Origin: Paludibacter jiangxiensis
GTDB taxonomy: Bacteria; Bacteroidota; Bacteroidia; Bacteroidales; Paludibacteraceae
Direction of reading: 5' to 3'
Length of the DNA stretch: 64,000 bases
Assembly (NCBI GenBank): GCA_945897785.1
Contig: CAMDGD010000002.1
Span: 24,063-88,062, forward strand
Shown: piece by piece, positions 29,855 to 40,807 of the stretch
How the letters are laid out: each line of letters begins with the position of its first letter
Numbering within the stretch: position 1 is the stretch's first letter
The notes under the pieces: model-generated
The model's database searches: none
What the model saw: only the letters and a program-made list of their open reading frames with translations
What the model was told of the DNA's origin: nothing
Program-made: the position numbers and the translations under genes

Positions 29855-30793
29855 TTACAATACAAATCCCCGCAACAGTTCAGCCGCTGTCATTCGTTTT
29901 TTTCCGGACAATTGTATCGAAACTAAATGTAAGTAACCATCTACAGTTGCTACCTTAATAAACGATTTTTGGTCGGTTATTAAAGTGCCTGGTTTATTGT
30001 TATGTGCACTCAGTTCTGCCTTGCTTTCAAACACCTTTAAGTCGATTGATTTTCCGCTAGCCGATACAAGCGCTGCACGAGCCGCCGGATATGGTGACAA
30101 GCCACGCACAAAATTATACAAATATACAACCGACTTAGTCCAATCAATTAAGCAGGTTTCTTTAAAAATTTTGGGGGCTATTTTCATGTTTTCAGTATAT
30201 GACTGCGGAACACCTTGTGCCTTGTTTTGAAGTATAAGTTCAACCGTTTCGAGCACTAAATCAGCGCCTAAAACCATTAAACTATCATGTATTACACCAG
30301 CTGTATCGTTACCTGAAATAGGCAATTTCTTTTGTAAAATAATATTGCCGGTATCAATGGCTTGTTGTAAAAAGAATGTAGTTACACCTGTTTCCTTTTC
30401 TCCGTTAATTATTGCCCAATTAATTGGTGCAGCTCCTCTGTATTGTGGCAATAATGAAGCATGCAAATTAAACGAACCCAATCGAGGCATATTCCACACC
30501 ACCTCGGGCAGCATTCTAAATGCCACCACAATTTGCAAATCAGCCTGTAGGGCTTTTAGTTCTGTTGTAAAAGCTTCATTTTTAAGATTCTCGGGTTGCA
30601 ATACAGGTATATTATGGGCTAAGGCATATTGCTTAACTGGAGAATATTGAATTTTTTGTCCCCTGCCGGCAGGCTTATCCGGCATAGTAACCACCCCTAC
30701 AATGGTATATGCAGCTTCGTGCAAACGCTTTAAACTCTCCACCGCAAAATCGGGGGTTCCCATAAATACAATACGGAAGGCTTCTTTTTTCAT
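29855..30793 (-). CDS. fmt: Methionyl-tRNA formyltransferase
   Basis: RIVFMGTPDFAVESLKRL...FNLHASLLPQYRGAAPINWAIINGEKETGVTTF. Confidence 0.96.
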   Translation of the reverse strand: MKKEAFRIVFMGTPDFAVESLKRLHEAAYTIVGVVTMPDKPAGRGQKIQYSPVKQYALAHNIPVLQPENLKNEAFTTELKALQADLQIVVAFRMLPEVVWNMPRLGSFNLHASLLPQYRGAAPINWAIINGEKETGVTTFFLQQAIDTGNIILQKKLPISGNDTAGVIHDSLMVLGADLVLETVELILQNKAQGVPQSYTENMKIAPKIFKETCLIDWTKSVVYLYNFVRGLSPYPAARAALVSASGKSIDLKVFESKAELSAHNNKPGTLITDQKSFIKVATVDGYLHLVSIQLSGKKRMTAAELLRGFVL

Positions 30794-30890
30794 TATATAG
30801 TAATATTACGGCAAACAAAAGGCTTTGCAAAATTAAGAAACTGTTTGTATTTTAGCTAACAGTATCAGGACCAAAACATGTTCCCACATA

Positions 30891-30934
30891 AAAAAACTCA
30901 CCCGATGAGTTTAATTCATCGGGTGAGTTTTTTT
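30891..30934. terminator. Terminator between fmt and the sigma factor gene
   Basis: AACTCACCCGATGA-loop-TCATCGGGTGAGTT with A-tract before and T-tract after (bidirectional type). Confidence 0.85.
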
Positions 30935-30953
30935 ATGTCAGCTTTCCAACAAG

Positions 30954-31547
30954 TTAATTTAGCTCTAACTGCATGTTGTTTTCTTCGGCAATTTTACGCA
31001 TATTCAAAACAGCATAACGCATTCTTCCTAAAGCGGTATTAATGCTTACGCCTGTTTTTTCGGCAATTTCTTTAAAACTTAAATCTTCGTAATACCGCAT
31101 CCGTATTACCTGTTGCTGATTGCTGGGAAGATAATCTACCAAGCACGCCACATCAGTCATTACTTGCTCATGCATCAAACAATCTTCTATGCTTTTATCG
31201 CATAGATTGGAGATGTTAAGCAATTGAAAATCTTCGTTTTCAAAAGAGCAGGTGTTTTCGTTTTGGTTCCGGCGGAAATAATCAATAATCAAGTTATGTG
31301 CGATACGGTTTATCCACGCCAAAAATCGACCATTATCAATGTACTTTCCTTGCTTGATGGTGGTAATAGCTTTAATAAAAGTTTCCTGGAAGACATCTTC
31401 GCAAAGATCTTTGTTGCGTACAATAAAATAAATGTAAGAATAAACGCGACTTTTGTAGCGGTTCAATAGCGTTTCGAAAGCTTCGTTATTGCCATTTGCG
31501 TAAAGTTCAACCAATAATTCATCGGTTAGAAACAGGTGGTTTTTCAT
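30954..31547 (-). CDS. ECF-type RNA polymerase sigma factor
   Basis: NEAFETLLNRYKSRVYSYIYFIVRNKDLCEDVFQETFIKA (region 2) and DLSFKEIAEKTGVSINTALGRMRYAVLNMRK (region 4); start at MKNHLFLTDELL. Confidence 0.92.
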   Translation of the reverse strand: MKNHLFLTDELLVELYANGNNEAFETLLNRYKSRVYSYIYFIVRNKDLCEDVFQETFIKAITTIKQGKYIDNGRFLAWINRIAHNLIIDYFRRNQNENTCSFENEDFQLLNISNLCDKSIEDCLMHEQVMTDVACLVDYLPSNQQQVIRMRYYEDLSFKEIAEKTGVSINTALGRMRYAVLNMRKIAEENNMQLELN

Positions 31548-31767
31548 TACTTTGTGTATTAGAATCAAAGTATAAATTCTACTATAGGCAAATCTTTTTG
31601 GTTTGATATTAATAAACAATGACATTTGTTTTACAAAAATAACATTTAAATTAATATACGCAAGTTAAAATTATAGTTTTAACATTTTATATATGTGTTA
31701 AAAAAATGAATTACTCTAGCACCATCTAATAAGGGTTTGACTAGACAAAACTATACTACAACAAGTA

Positions 31768-34041
31768 TCAAAAAGGATAGCCAATGGCAAAATGGAAGGC
31801 AGTATCTTGCCAAGTAAAGGGTAAGCGCCATTGTAATGTACGCGATTGTGAGGGGTCATACAGTTTCACCCCCATATCTAGACGGAATAAGAAGAATGTA
31901 AAATCAAAACGGAGACCAATACCGTAGGCATAAGCTAACTCTTGATAGAATGTGTTGGGATTAAACAAGCCACCCTCCTGTGTATTGTATTGATTGATGG
32001 TCCAAATATTTCCGGCATCGATAAAAGCAGCTCCTTCGAGTAGCCAAAACATTTTAAATCGATATTCAAAATTCAAGTCCAACTTAATATCTCCTGAACG
32101 CATAAAATCTATCCCCATATTACTACTTTGGTACAAACCGGGTCCTAATGTTCTAACCGACCAGCCACGAACACTATTAGCCCCACCGGCAAAAAACCGC
32201 TTTTCGAAAGGCACCACATCGGCATTTCCGTACGGATAAGCTAAGCCTACATTATAGCGAAAAACAAATTTATTGCGGTTGTCAACCACCTTGTTGTAGG
32301 TATAGTCGAATTCTGCTTTTACGAATTGCGAAAACCGTATGCCACCAATTTTATATGCATCATCAACCTTTGGTACTTCTAGTAAGTTGCATATAGCCGA
32401 CAAGGTATTACCTGCGGTTTCGATATTGCCACGGTAAAAATAATAGTTTCGTAAAGCTTGGTTTGGCTTTTGCGTTGTTTTGGAGAAACTAAATCCGGTA
32501 CGAACAATAAAGTGGTCTTCGTAGCTATAGCGTATTACTGAAGGAACATCGATGTAGGTTGTTCTAAATATATCGGATATCCGAGGCAGATATACATACT
32601 TGGCATCAATCAAATCGAACACATACCTTTCGTTATTTGTTGATCCGGTAACCCAAATGTATTTTAAGGCTGAACCGGCAACGGTACGCGAATACCATGG
32701 GTTTGTTTGATGATTAAACGCTACAGAAAGCTCTGTACTTGAACGAATTCTTCGTTTTACTTTTTCGCTAATTAATGGGAATAAAAACTTAGGAAAATTT
32801 AAGCTGGCTTCGCCCCCAATATCGATAGAATTATTGGTTAGCAAATTTTCTAAATTACCCATAGGCTGATATGCAGTACGAATTTTTATGTTTAGCTGTT
32901 CAGAACCTTTAAACACATTACGGTGTTGGTAAGAGGTGCTAAATGCGGCTCCTAAATCACCATCAGTATTTGTCCCCTCTACATCAACCGAAAAACCTTG
33001 TAGTTTGGTGGGAGACAATAGTATCATACAATCGAGCATTCCCTCTCGCTCGCGAAATAGAATATTAACATACTTGGTGATGCTCAAGTTGTTTAAAGAT
33101 GCATAGGTTTTCTCAACGGCTTTTTCATCATAATAAGTACCTGGAATGATGTGAGTTTTTTCGGCTAACAAGGAAGCATTCAAAGGTCTTTCTTTGTCGT
33201 AAAAAAAAGTAAAATTACCTTTGCGTAGGGTGTCATTAATTTGTTCGGCATAAGCTTTCTCAGGGTTGTACCAAGGGATAAAGGCTACTCTGCGCACCAT
33301 CAATCGTTTGTGCATTTGCTCTTCAATCGTACCATCGGGGCGACTTTGAAGCAGTGGTTTTGATTTAATAGTGATATCAACTTGATTAGACTGTAAGCTA
33401 CTGTCTGCTTCGATATATAAATGCTCTTTATTGAAATAATAGAACCCTTTTTTTTTGATGAACTCCTCTATTCTTTGCCGTTCTGCCTCGAGTACATCTA
33501 CATCAAATCTTTCGTTTTTGGTAAGTAAAGAACTTGCGGTATCTTTCATAATATAAGGCCGAATGCTATCATCATCTATATCATAAGTAATAGTACGAAT
33601 AGTGTAAGGTTTATTGCCGATAATCGCATAGCTCAAATTGGCTTTCTTCTTTTTCAAGGAAACCTGCACTTTTACGTTGGAATTGATATAGCCCTTGTTA
33701 GACAAATACTTTTGTATCTCAATGCGCGTGCGTTCTGTTTCATCACTGTTTAGAATTACAGGAGGTTCGCCCATTTTTCGCCACATTCGATTATACCTTT
33801 TCGTGGTATCTTTGCCGGAGATATTGTACACGCGAAGCTGCAACCGGTAAGTGCCAAAAATACCCGGATTAGGCTTTTGGCGCACATAAGGGTTCAATTG
33901 TTCTTTGCCAATGCCTTCGATATCAGACTTAATATTCACCTTATTTAAAAGATATTTATCCTCGGGAACAAACTTTGACAAGTTACACGAAGATAACAAC
34001 AAAATAAGAAGAGATATTATGGTTAGAAATTTAAGCTTCAT
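31768..34041 (-). CDS. BamA/TamA-family outer-membrane lipoprotein (TamL-like)
   Basis: Lipobox LLSSCNLSKFVPEDKYLLNKVNI; POTRA-like repeats; C-terminal FFAGGANSVRGWSVRTLGPG bacterial surface antigen motif. Confidence 0.9.
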   Translation of the reverse strand: MKLKFLTIISLLILLLSSCNLSKFVPEDKYLLNKVNIKSDIEGIGKEQLNPYVRQKPNPGIFGTYRLQLRVYNISGKDTTKRYNRMWRKMGEPPVILNSDETERTRIEIQKYLSNKGYINSNVKVQVSLKKKKANLSYAIIGNKPYTIRTITYDIDDDSIRPYIMKDTASSLLTKNERFDVDVLEAERQRIEEFIKKKGFYYFNKEHLYIEADSSLQSNQVDITIKSKPLLQSRPDGTIEEQMHKRLMVRRVAFIPWYNPEKAYAEQINDTLRKGNFTFFYDKERPLNASLLAEKTHIIPGTYYDEKAVEKTYASLNNLSITKYVNILFREREGMLDCMILLSPTKLQGFSVDVEGTNTDGDLGAAFSTSYQHRNVFKGSEQLNIKIRTAYQPMGNLENLLTNNSIDIGGEASLNFPKFLFPLISEKVKRRIRSSTELSVAFNHQTNPWYSRTVAGSALKYIWVTGSTNNERYVFDLIDAKYVYLPRISDIFRTTYIDVPSVIRYSYEDHFIVRTGFSFSKTTQKPNQALRNYYFYRGNIETAGNTLSAICNLLEVPKVDDAYKIGGIRFSQFVKAEFDYTYNKVVDNRNKFVFRYNVGLAYPYGNADVVPFEKRFFAGGANSVRGWSVRTLGPGLYQSSNMGIDFMRSGDIKLDLNFEYRFKMFWLLEGAAFIDAGNIWTINQYNTQEGGLFNPNTFYQELAYAYGIGLRFDFTFFLFRLDMGVKLYDPSQSRTLQWRLPFTWQDTAFHFAIGYPF

Positions 34042-34184
34042 GCGGCCTATGGATAGTTAAAATCAAAAACGGAACTTTTTTATTTCCTTGCAAATATAGT
34101 TGTTTCGGCATTTCTTTTTTAGCTTTGTAGGGTAAAATATATGCAAAGTAAAAAATCGATGCAATAAAATACTGGTTCGTGCGT

Positions 34185-34931
34185 ATGTTAAGTATAAATA
34201 AACTAAAGGCATTAAAACGGTTACACACCAAAAAAGAGCGGGATGCGGAAGCTGTTTTTATTGCCGAAGGAAGCAAATTAGTAGCTGATTTATTGAATTG
34301 CTTTGCTTGCGAAACCCTTTTAGCCACGCCCGAGTGGATTTCTGAAAACACACCATTAGCGGCTGAACTTATAGCAATATCCGAGGCAGAACTAAAAAAA
34401 ATATCCCTACAAAAAACACCACAACAAGTCTTTGCTGTTTTTAAACAACCCAAGCCAATATTAAATAAAACAAGTTTACTTAATGAGCTATCGTTGGCAT
34501 TAGACGATATTCAGGATCCCGGAAATTTAGGCACTATTTTTCGTATAGCCGATTGGTTTGGTATAGAAAAAGTTTTTTGTTCTTTGCATTGTGCAGATAT
34601 TTTCAATCCGAAAACCATACAAGCTAGCATGGGAGCGATTGGAAGGATACAGGTTTTTAAGGTTAATCTACCTGAGTTTTTGGCCGAAGTAAAACCCAAC
34701 CTACCCCTTTACGGTAGTTTTTTATCTGGACAAAACATTTATGATGCGCCTTTATCCTCAACAGGCATCATTGTTATGGGAAACGAAGGAAAGGGAATTA
34801 GCCAAGCTGTAGAAGCACAGCTTACTCAAGGACTATTCATTCCGAGCTACCCAAGCCATAGACCATGCTCCGAATCACTTAATGTGGCAACGGCTACAGC
34901 AATAATTTGTGCTGAATTTAGACGAAGATAA
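34185..34931 (+). CDS. TrmH/SpoU family RNA 2'-O-methyltransferase
   Basis: LALDDIQDPGNLGTIFRIADWFGIEKV...IVMGNEGKGIS...IPSYPSHRPCSESLNVATATAIICAEF. Confidence 0.92.
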   Translation: MLSINKLKALKRLHTKKERDAEAVFIAEGSKLVADLLNCFACETLLATPEWISENTPLAAELIAISEAELKKISLQKTPQQVFAVFKQPKPILNKTSLLNELSLALDDIQDPGNLGTIFRIADWFGIEKVFCSLHCADIFNPKTIQASMGAIGRIQVFKVNLPEFLAEVKPNLPLYGSFLSGQNIYDAPLSSTGIIVMGNEGKGISQAVEAQLTQGLFIPSYPSHRPCSESLNVATATAIICAEFRRR

Positions 34932-34937
34932 GTCGAG

Positions 34938-35312
34938 TTAAGTGTTGGCGAAGCAGCTTACTTCTTGCAACCAAGTGTTGGCAGAAAAGCGCTTATTAGT
35001 TAAATCAATTGCTTGCAATACAAAAATAGTTTCGCTCAAGCCTTCTTGTAATTCAATTTTTTTTTCTTCACAGCGAGTATTTAGTACTTCAAAAACAGAA
35101 TAATTTTCTAGTGCGGGTATATCTTCGGGCAACAATAATGCAGGAATAATAATACCCGAATAAAAAATAGTATTTGCTGTTTCGTGCATGCAATCGTTTA
35201 AAGAGAAAATGGCTGCAATCTTACCTAATGCATTGATTTCTACCACTCCATTAATAAGTATTCGTTGCGGATTGCAATACACAAAATGAGCACCATAACG
35301 AGTTGTTGTCAT
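34938..35312 (-). CDS. Stand-alone N-terminal amidohydrolase composite-domain-like protein (no TIM barrel)
   Basis: GAHFVYCNPQRILINGVVEINALGKIAAIFSL...NTIFYSGIIIPALL resembles amidohydrolase N-termini but lacks the HxH metal site. Confidence 0.5.
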   Translation of the reverse strand: MTTTRYGAHFVYCNPQRILINGVVEINALGKIAAIFSLNDCMHETANTIFYSGIIIPALLLPEDIPALENYSVFEVLNTRCEEKKIELQEGLSETIFVLQAIDLTNKRFSANTWLQEVSCFANT

Positions 35313-36076
35313 TTTCTATAAGGGTTAAAAATCCGTTGCAAAGAAATAGCATAAAAATACACCCGTTGATTTTGTTCAATAGTAGTAGGTTTGTTTAATA
35401 GGTTTATCGAAACCGAATCAATTTGTTTTTTCGGCTCTGTTTGCAACTCAAAATAACAAAGGGTAGGAGATTGGGATAGGTCAAAGGTGTGATTTTTTAC
35501 TTGCTCGGTACTATCTGTATATCGAACAAACACGATTGATTCAGCTCTTTGTTTTTTTGATACCCCTTCTATACGAACCTGAAAGCGGATTTTCAGAACA
35601 TCGCCTGCAACAACATCTTTTCCGCTTAACTTAAAAAGTGATTGCTCTGCCCTCTGATTGGCGGATACAAACACTTCTCGTCGGTGAGTTTGTATGGAAA
35701 CTGAATCTAAAGAATCGGTTGGAGCAATAGGACGCTCGTACTTGCCGGCAACGATTTCTTGATTAATTGTTTCGAGCCTTGCCATTACTTTATTCTGTAG
35801 GCGCATATACTCCTCACTATTTTTCACATACCACATCAAAGAGCTATCGTACTGCTGTTGAGTAAGCCCGTGCTTTTGTAAAATCTGATTGTAATACTTT
35901 GTTTTTAAGGTGTCGCCAACAGGCATATTTTTGAGCTGTGCCGTGCCTTCGAATAGGAATAAATCGACAAGTATATTTTCCATTTTTTTTTCTGACAGTA
36001 TATTTTCCGGGCGGGTATTGCAAGCAGAAAGCAACAAGCCAACAAATAACACCAAACAAAGAACACTACGCCTCAT
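35309..36076 (-). CDS. DUF4296-containing lipoprotein
   Basis: Lipobox LLSACNTRPENILSEKKMENILVDLFLFEGTAQL...QQYDSSLMWYVKN; next to lspA. Confidence 0.85.
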   Translation of the reverse strand: MRRSVLCLVLFVGLLLSACNTRPENILSEKKMENILVDLFLFEGTAQLKNMPVGDTLKTKYYNQILQKHGLTQQQYDSSLMWYVKNSEEYMRLQNKVMARLETINQEIVAGKYERPIAPTDSLDSVSIQTHRREVFVSANQRAEQSLFKLSGKDVVAGDVLKIRFQVRIEGVSKKQRAESIVFVRYTDSTEQVKNHTFDLSQSPTLCYFELQTEPKKQIDSVSINLLNKPTTIEQNQRVYFYAISLQRIFNPYRK

Positions 36077-36695
36077 CCGATTCCTTTTTAGTTTCTAAAC
36101 TATCGTTTAAGTCTTTGCGGTAAAATAGTAAAATAATAAAAACCCCTGTGGTAACTGCTGCATCGGCAACATTAAACACCGGACTAAAAAACAGGGTATT
36201 GCCAATACTATTTTTTATTATGGGGAAATAAAACATATCTACCACCTTACCATACAAAAAAGGCGCATATCCTGGTTCCCCGTTGGGATGATGTAAAAAA
36301 GTAGCGACTTGACCCTCGCTACCATTAAAAATAAGTCCGTAAAAAGCACTATCAATTAAATTACCAATAGCTCCGGCCAAAATTAAGCCAACACAAATTA
36401 TAAAGCCCAGACGATACCCTAACTTTATCAGCCTATGTAAAAAATATATAATAAACCCGATAGCTATTATGCGAAAGATGCTTAGAAAGAGTTTTCCAAC
36501 GATTTCCATGCCGAAAGCCATGCCGTTATTCTCAACAAAATGCAATTGAAACCAATCGAAAATATAAATACTTTCGCCTAGCATTAAGTTCGTTTTTATC
36601 CAAAATTTCAAAGACTGGTCTAAGAGCAAGACCATAGCAATTAAGGCAATAATTAATCCGGTTTTATTCCGTTTCGACAAGGTTGCAGTTTTCAT
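36066..36695 (-). CDS. lspA: Lipoprotein signal peptidase II
   Basis: LLDQSLKFWIKTN...HFVENNGMAFG...GAIGNLIDS...VVDMFYF...FNVADAAVTTG. Confidence 0.95.
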   Translation of the reverse strand: MKTATLSKRNKTGLIIALIAMVLLLDQSLKFWIKTNLMLGESIYIFDWFQLHFVENNGMAFGMEIVGKLFLSIFRIIAIGFIIYFLHRLIKLGYRLGFIICVGLILAGAIGNLIDSAFYGLIFNGSEGQVATFLHHPNGEPGYAPFLYGKVVDMFYFPIIKNSIGNTLFFSPVFNVADAAVTTGVFIILLFYRKDLNDSLETKKESDEA

Positions 36696-36815
36696 TTTGA
36701 GCAATAATCTTTTTAAAAAATACAGTAAGCAGAAAGGAGAACTTAAAAAAACAAATCGACAACCGGACACAACAGCCTGATTGTCGAAGAATATAGTAAT
36801 GTATGTTAAGCCATT

Positions 36816-37193
36816 TTATTTGCGTGCATCTTTTGCTTCAATGCTTAATGTAGCGTGAGGCACCGCGCGTAGCCTTTCGGCAGGAATAAGTTTTCCTGTT
36901 TGAGCACAAATACCGTACGATTTGTTTTCGATACGCACCAAAGCAGCTTGCAAATGCTGAATAAATTTCATTTGCCGTTGCGCCAACCTGCCTGCTTCTT
37001 CTTTACTTAATGTAGCAGCACCCTCTTCTAATACTTTAAAGGTAGGCGAAGTATCGGTGGTATCGTTTCCGTCCATATTGGTTAAGCTTGCTTTTAACAA
37101 ATCATAATCGGCATGTGCTTTATCTAACTTCTCTAGAATGATGGCTTTAAATTCTGCCAACTCCGCATCGTTGTATCTTGTTTTTTCTTCCAT
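36816..37193 (-). CDS. TraR/DksA family protein
   Basis: ALVRIENKSYGICAQTGKLIPAERLRAVPHATLSIEAK; start at MEEKTRYNDAELAEF. Confidence 0.9.
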   Translation of the reverse strand: MEEKTRYNDAELAEFKAIILEKLDKAHADYDLLKASLTNMDGNDTTDTSPTFKVLEEGAATLSKEEAGRLAQRQMKFIQHLQAALVRIENKSYGICAQTGKLIPAERLRAVPHATLSIEAKDARK

Positions 37194-37369
37194 AGTAGAA
37201 TGTTTTTTAATTATGTTTGTTCCTCGTTGCGAATATACAGTAATTTTTAATAGTATTTTAAAGTGTTGATAAAAATATAAACTGTTATACAGACTATTTT
37301 GCATTGAAACATCAAAATGCTAGTAATTCTTTCGTCTAGTTTCTTTGTGTTTTTGCTCTTGAGTAAAAA

Positions 37370-40300
37370 CTAGTTGTTGATTTTTTTTACTGAAACAAAC
37401 ACTTCAAAATCGTCAAAATCAAGTGTGGTAGGGTTATCTACCTTATCGAGCACGGTAATTTCTTTGGCAAGTACCTGATTAGCAATATATTCCTTAAACT
37501 CACCTATCATATCATCTAGCTCGGCTTGTTGTTGTATTGCTACACTAATACGATCGGTAATTTCGAAGCCGCTCGATTTACGCAAATTCTGAATTCTGTT
37601 TACCAATTCGCGCGCAAGCCCTTCTTTCTCGAGTTTTTCGGTAATAGAAATATCTAACGCCACGGTTAAGATACCCTCATTGGCTACTAACCAACCGGGG
37701 ATGTCTTCCGAAATAATTTCCACATCTTCTAAGGCAATATCAATGGTTTGTTCATCAATAACACACTTAAATCGTGTTGTTTTTTCTAATGAGGCAATAT
37801 CCTCTTGACTAAATGCTTGTATTTGAGCTGCAAGCTGTTTCATGTTTTTGCCACACTTTGGTCCGAGCTTTTTAAAATCGGGTTTCACTTTTTTCACCAA
37901 GATGCCCGACGAATCATCAACAAACACAATTTCTTTTACATTAACTTCGCTTAAAATAATATCTTTAACCTTTTCAATATACCCTTTTTGCGTATTATCG
38001 AGCACCGGAATCATAATAGATTGCAAGGGTTGTCGCACCTTAATATTTACTTTTTTTCGTAAGGCTAAAGTCATGGATGAGATGGACTGAGCCAATTGCA
38101 TGCGCGCTTCTAAGTCTTTATCTACAAACCTTTCGTTGAACTGCGGAAATTCGGATAAATGCACTGATTCTACTTGTTCTTTTGTGGTAACCGAAACAAG
38201 GTCGAGGTATAATTTATCGGCATAAAACGGAGCGATGGGCGCCATTAATTTTGCCACTGTTTGTAAACAAGTATATAAGGTTTGATAGGCAGCAAGTTTG
38301 TCTTGATCCATAACGCCACCCCAAAACCGTTTGCGGTTTAATCGAACAAACCAATTGCTTAAGTTATCGTTTACAAAATCGGCTATCGCTCTACCGGCAC
38401 GGGTAGGTTCATACTCATTAAGTGCAGAATCTACTTCATTTATCAACGAGTGTAAAAGGGAAATTATCCATCGGTCAATTTCGGGCCGTTGGTTTACCGG
38501 AACTTCTGCTTGCGAGTAATCAAACTTATCTACATTGGCATACAAGGCAAAAAAGGAATAGGTATTATATAAGGTGCCGAAAAATTTACGCCGCACCTCT
38601 TCTATCCCTTCCGTATCAAATTTTAAGTTATCCCATGGTGAAGCATTGGTTATCATATACCAGCGCAATGGGTCTGAGCCGTATTTTTCTATTGTAGAAA
38701 AAGGATCGACAGCATTGCCCAATCTTTTCGACATTTTATTGCCGTTTTTATCCAACACCAATCCCGTTGATATTACATTTTTAAAGGCAACACTATTTTT
38801 TACCATAGCGCTTATAGCATGTAAGGTAAAGAACCAGCCGCGTGTTTGATCTACCCCTTCCGAAATAAAGTCGGCAGGAAAATCTGTAACAGTTCCCTCA
38901 AACGGAAAATGAATTTGCGCATAAGGCATAGCACCGGAATCGAACCAAACATCAATCAAATCGGTTTCTCGTTTCATAGGTTTACCTGAGGGAGAACGCA
39001 AAATGATTTGGTCCACAAAAGGGCGGTGCAAATCGATGGTTTCCGGCGCATAATTTTTTGTTGAGTAATCGCCCACAGTAAAGTTTTTATATGGATTTTC
39101 GGACATTAATCCTGCTTCAACCGCTATTTTAATTTCATTCATCAATTCTTCTATCGAACCAACACATAGTTCTTCTGTGCCATCTTCGGTACGCCAAATT
39201 GGCAGCGGGGTACCCCAATAGCGTGAGCGCGAAAGGTTCCAATCGTTAAGGTTCTCGAGCCATTTACCAAATCGACCTGTTCCTGTTGAAGCCGGTTTCC
39301 AATTAATTTGCTTGTTAAGCTCCATCATCTCATCACGAACGGCTGTTGAGCGAATAAACCAACTATCTAACGGATAATACAATACCGGTTTGTCGGTGCG
39401 CCAACAATGTGGATAATTGTGGGTATGTTTTTCAATTTTAAATACCTGATTGTTTTGCTTAAGCATCACACAAATATCTACATCGAGCGAGGGTGTTTCA
39501 GTAGAACCAACATCGGTTGTATGTTCTGGTGCAAAGGCATTTTTCACATACCGTCCGGCCCACTCGCTATACATGGGTACATGAACAAAGTCTTGTACAA
39601 ATTCAGCATCCAGCGCATCAAGCAAATAAAACTTACCACTCATATCCACCATTGGTCGGCGGTTACCCTCTTTATCTGTCAACATTAAAGGCGGCACACC
39701 GTGTGCTTTGGCTACACGATCGTCGTCGGCACCGAAAGTAGGTGCTATATGCACTATACCGGTACCATCTTCGGTTGTAACAAAATCGCCTGTAATTACC
39801 TTGAAAGCATTTTTGCCAGGGTTAACCCAAGGTATTAATTGTTCGTACGACAACCCAGCTAAGTCGCTACCCGAGAACTCGGCTATAATAGTAAACGGCA
39901 CTAATTTATCGCCGGCAACATAAGCATCTAAAGCTAGCTCGTTGGCTTTTTCGCTAAACAACGAGAACATAAGCGCTTTGGCCATGATAACGGTTTGTTT
40001 TTGGCCGGTATAGGGGTTGTAAGTTTGAACAGCCACATACTCAATATTGGACCCAACACAAAGGGCTGTATTAGAAGGTAAGGTCCACGGAGTAGTTGTC
40101 CATGCTAAAAAATAACTATCGCCCCAGGTAGGCAGGTTCATTTTTTCGACAGCTGTCGGTGTCAACTTAAACTGTGCCACACAAGTGGTGTCTTTAACAT
40201 CGCGGTAGCATCCGGGTTGATTAAGCTCGTGCGAGCTCAAACCAGTACCGGCAGCGGGAGAGTAAGGCTGAATGGTGTATCCTTTGTACAACAAATTTTT

Positions 40301-40807
40301 ATTATACAACTGTTTAAGCAAGTACCACAAACTTTCAATATATTTATTATCGTATGTAATGTATGGGTTTTCCATATCTACCCAATAGCCCATTTTTCTG
40401 GTTAAATCTTCCCATTCTTTGGTGTATTTCATTACATCTTTACGGCAGGCTGCATTATATTCATCTACCGAAATAGTTTTTCCAATATCTTCTTTTGTTA
40501 TGCCCAAGGCCTTTTCTACACCTAGCTCAACGGGCAAGCCGTGCGTATCCCATCCGGCTTTTCGGTTAACCAAAAAACCTTTCATGGTTTTGTATCGACA
40601 AAAAATATCTTTTATGGTACGAGCCATTACATGATGAATACCGGGCATGCCGTTTGCCGATGGAGGTCCTTCATAAAACACAAACGAAGGAGCTCCCTGA
40701 CGGATATGCAGACTTTTAGTAAAGAGCGACTTGTCGTCCCATTGTTTCAATATTTCTTTGTTGACATCGGAAAGATTAAGATTTTGATATTCAGGAAATT
40801 TACTCAT
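37370..40807 (-). CDS. ileS: Isoleucyl-tRNA synthetase
   Basis: YEGPPSANGMPGIHHVMAR (HIGH-like), DKNGNKMSKRLGNAVDP (KMSKR). Confidence 0.98.
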   Translation of the reverse strand: MSKFPEYQNLNLSDVNKEILKQWDDKSLFTKSLHIRQGAPSFVFYEGPPSANGMPGIHHVMARTIKDIFCRYKTMKGFLVNRKAGWDTHGLPVELGVEKALGITKEDIGKTISVDEYNAACRKDVMKYTKEWEDLTRKMGYWVDMENPYITYDNKYIESLWYLLKQLYNKNLLYKGYTIQPYSPAAGTGLSSHELNQPGCYRDVKDTTCVAQFKLTPTAVEKMNLPTWGDSYFLAWTTTPWTLPSNTALCVGSNIEYVAVQTYNPYTGQKQTVIMAKALMFSLFSEKANELALDAYVAGDKLVPFTIIAEFSGSDLAGLSYEQLIPWVNPGKNAFKVITGDFVTTEDGTGIVHIAPTFGADDDRVAKAHGVPPLMLTDKEGNRRPMVDMSGKFYLLDALDAEFVQDFVHVPMYSEWAGRYVKNAFAPEHTTDVGSTETPSLDVDICVMLKQNNQVFKIEKHTHNYPHCWRTDKPVLYYPLDSWFIRSTAVRDEMMELNKQINWKPASTGTGRFGKWLENLNDWNLSRSRYWGTPLPIWRTEDGTEELCVGSIEELMNEIKIAVEAGLMSENPYKNFTVGDYSTKNYAPETIDLHRPFVDQIILRSPSGKPMKRETDLIDVWFDSGAMPYAQIHFPFEGTVTDFPADFISEGVDQTRGWFFTLHAISAMVKNSVAFKNVISTGLVLDKNGNKMSKRLGNAVDPFSTIEKYGSDPLRWYMITNASPWDNLKFDTEGIEEVRRKFFGTLYNTYSFFALYANVDKFDYSQAEVPVNQRPEIDRWIISLLHSLINEVDSALNEYEPTRAGRAIADFVNDNLSNWFVRLNRKRFWGGVMDQDKLAAYQTLYTCLQTVAKLMAPIAPFYADKLYLDLVSVTTKEQVESVHLSEFPQFNERFVDKDLEARMQLAQSISSMTLALRKKVNIKVRQPLQSIMIPVLDNTQKGYIEKVKDIILSEVNVKEIVFVDDSSGILVKKVKPDFKKLGPKCGKNMKQLAAQIQAFSQEDIASLEKTTRFKCVIDEQTIDIALEDVEIISEDIPGWLVANEGILTVALDISITEKLEKEGLARELVNRIQNLRKSSGFEITDRISVAIQQQAELDDMIGEFKEYIANQVLAKEITVLDKVDNPTTLDFDDFEVFVSVKKINN

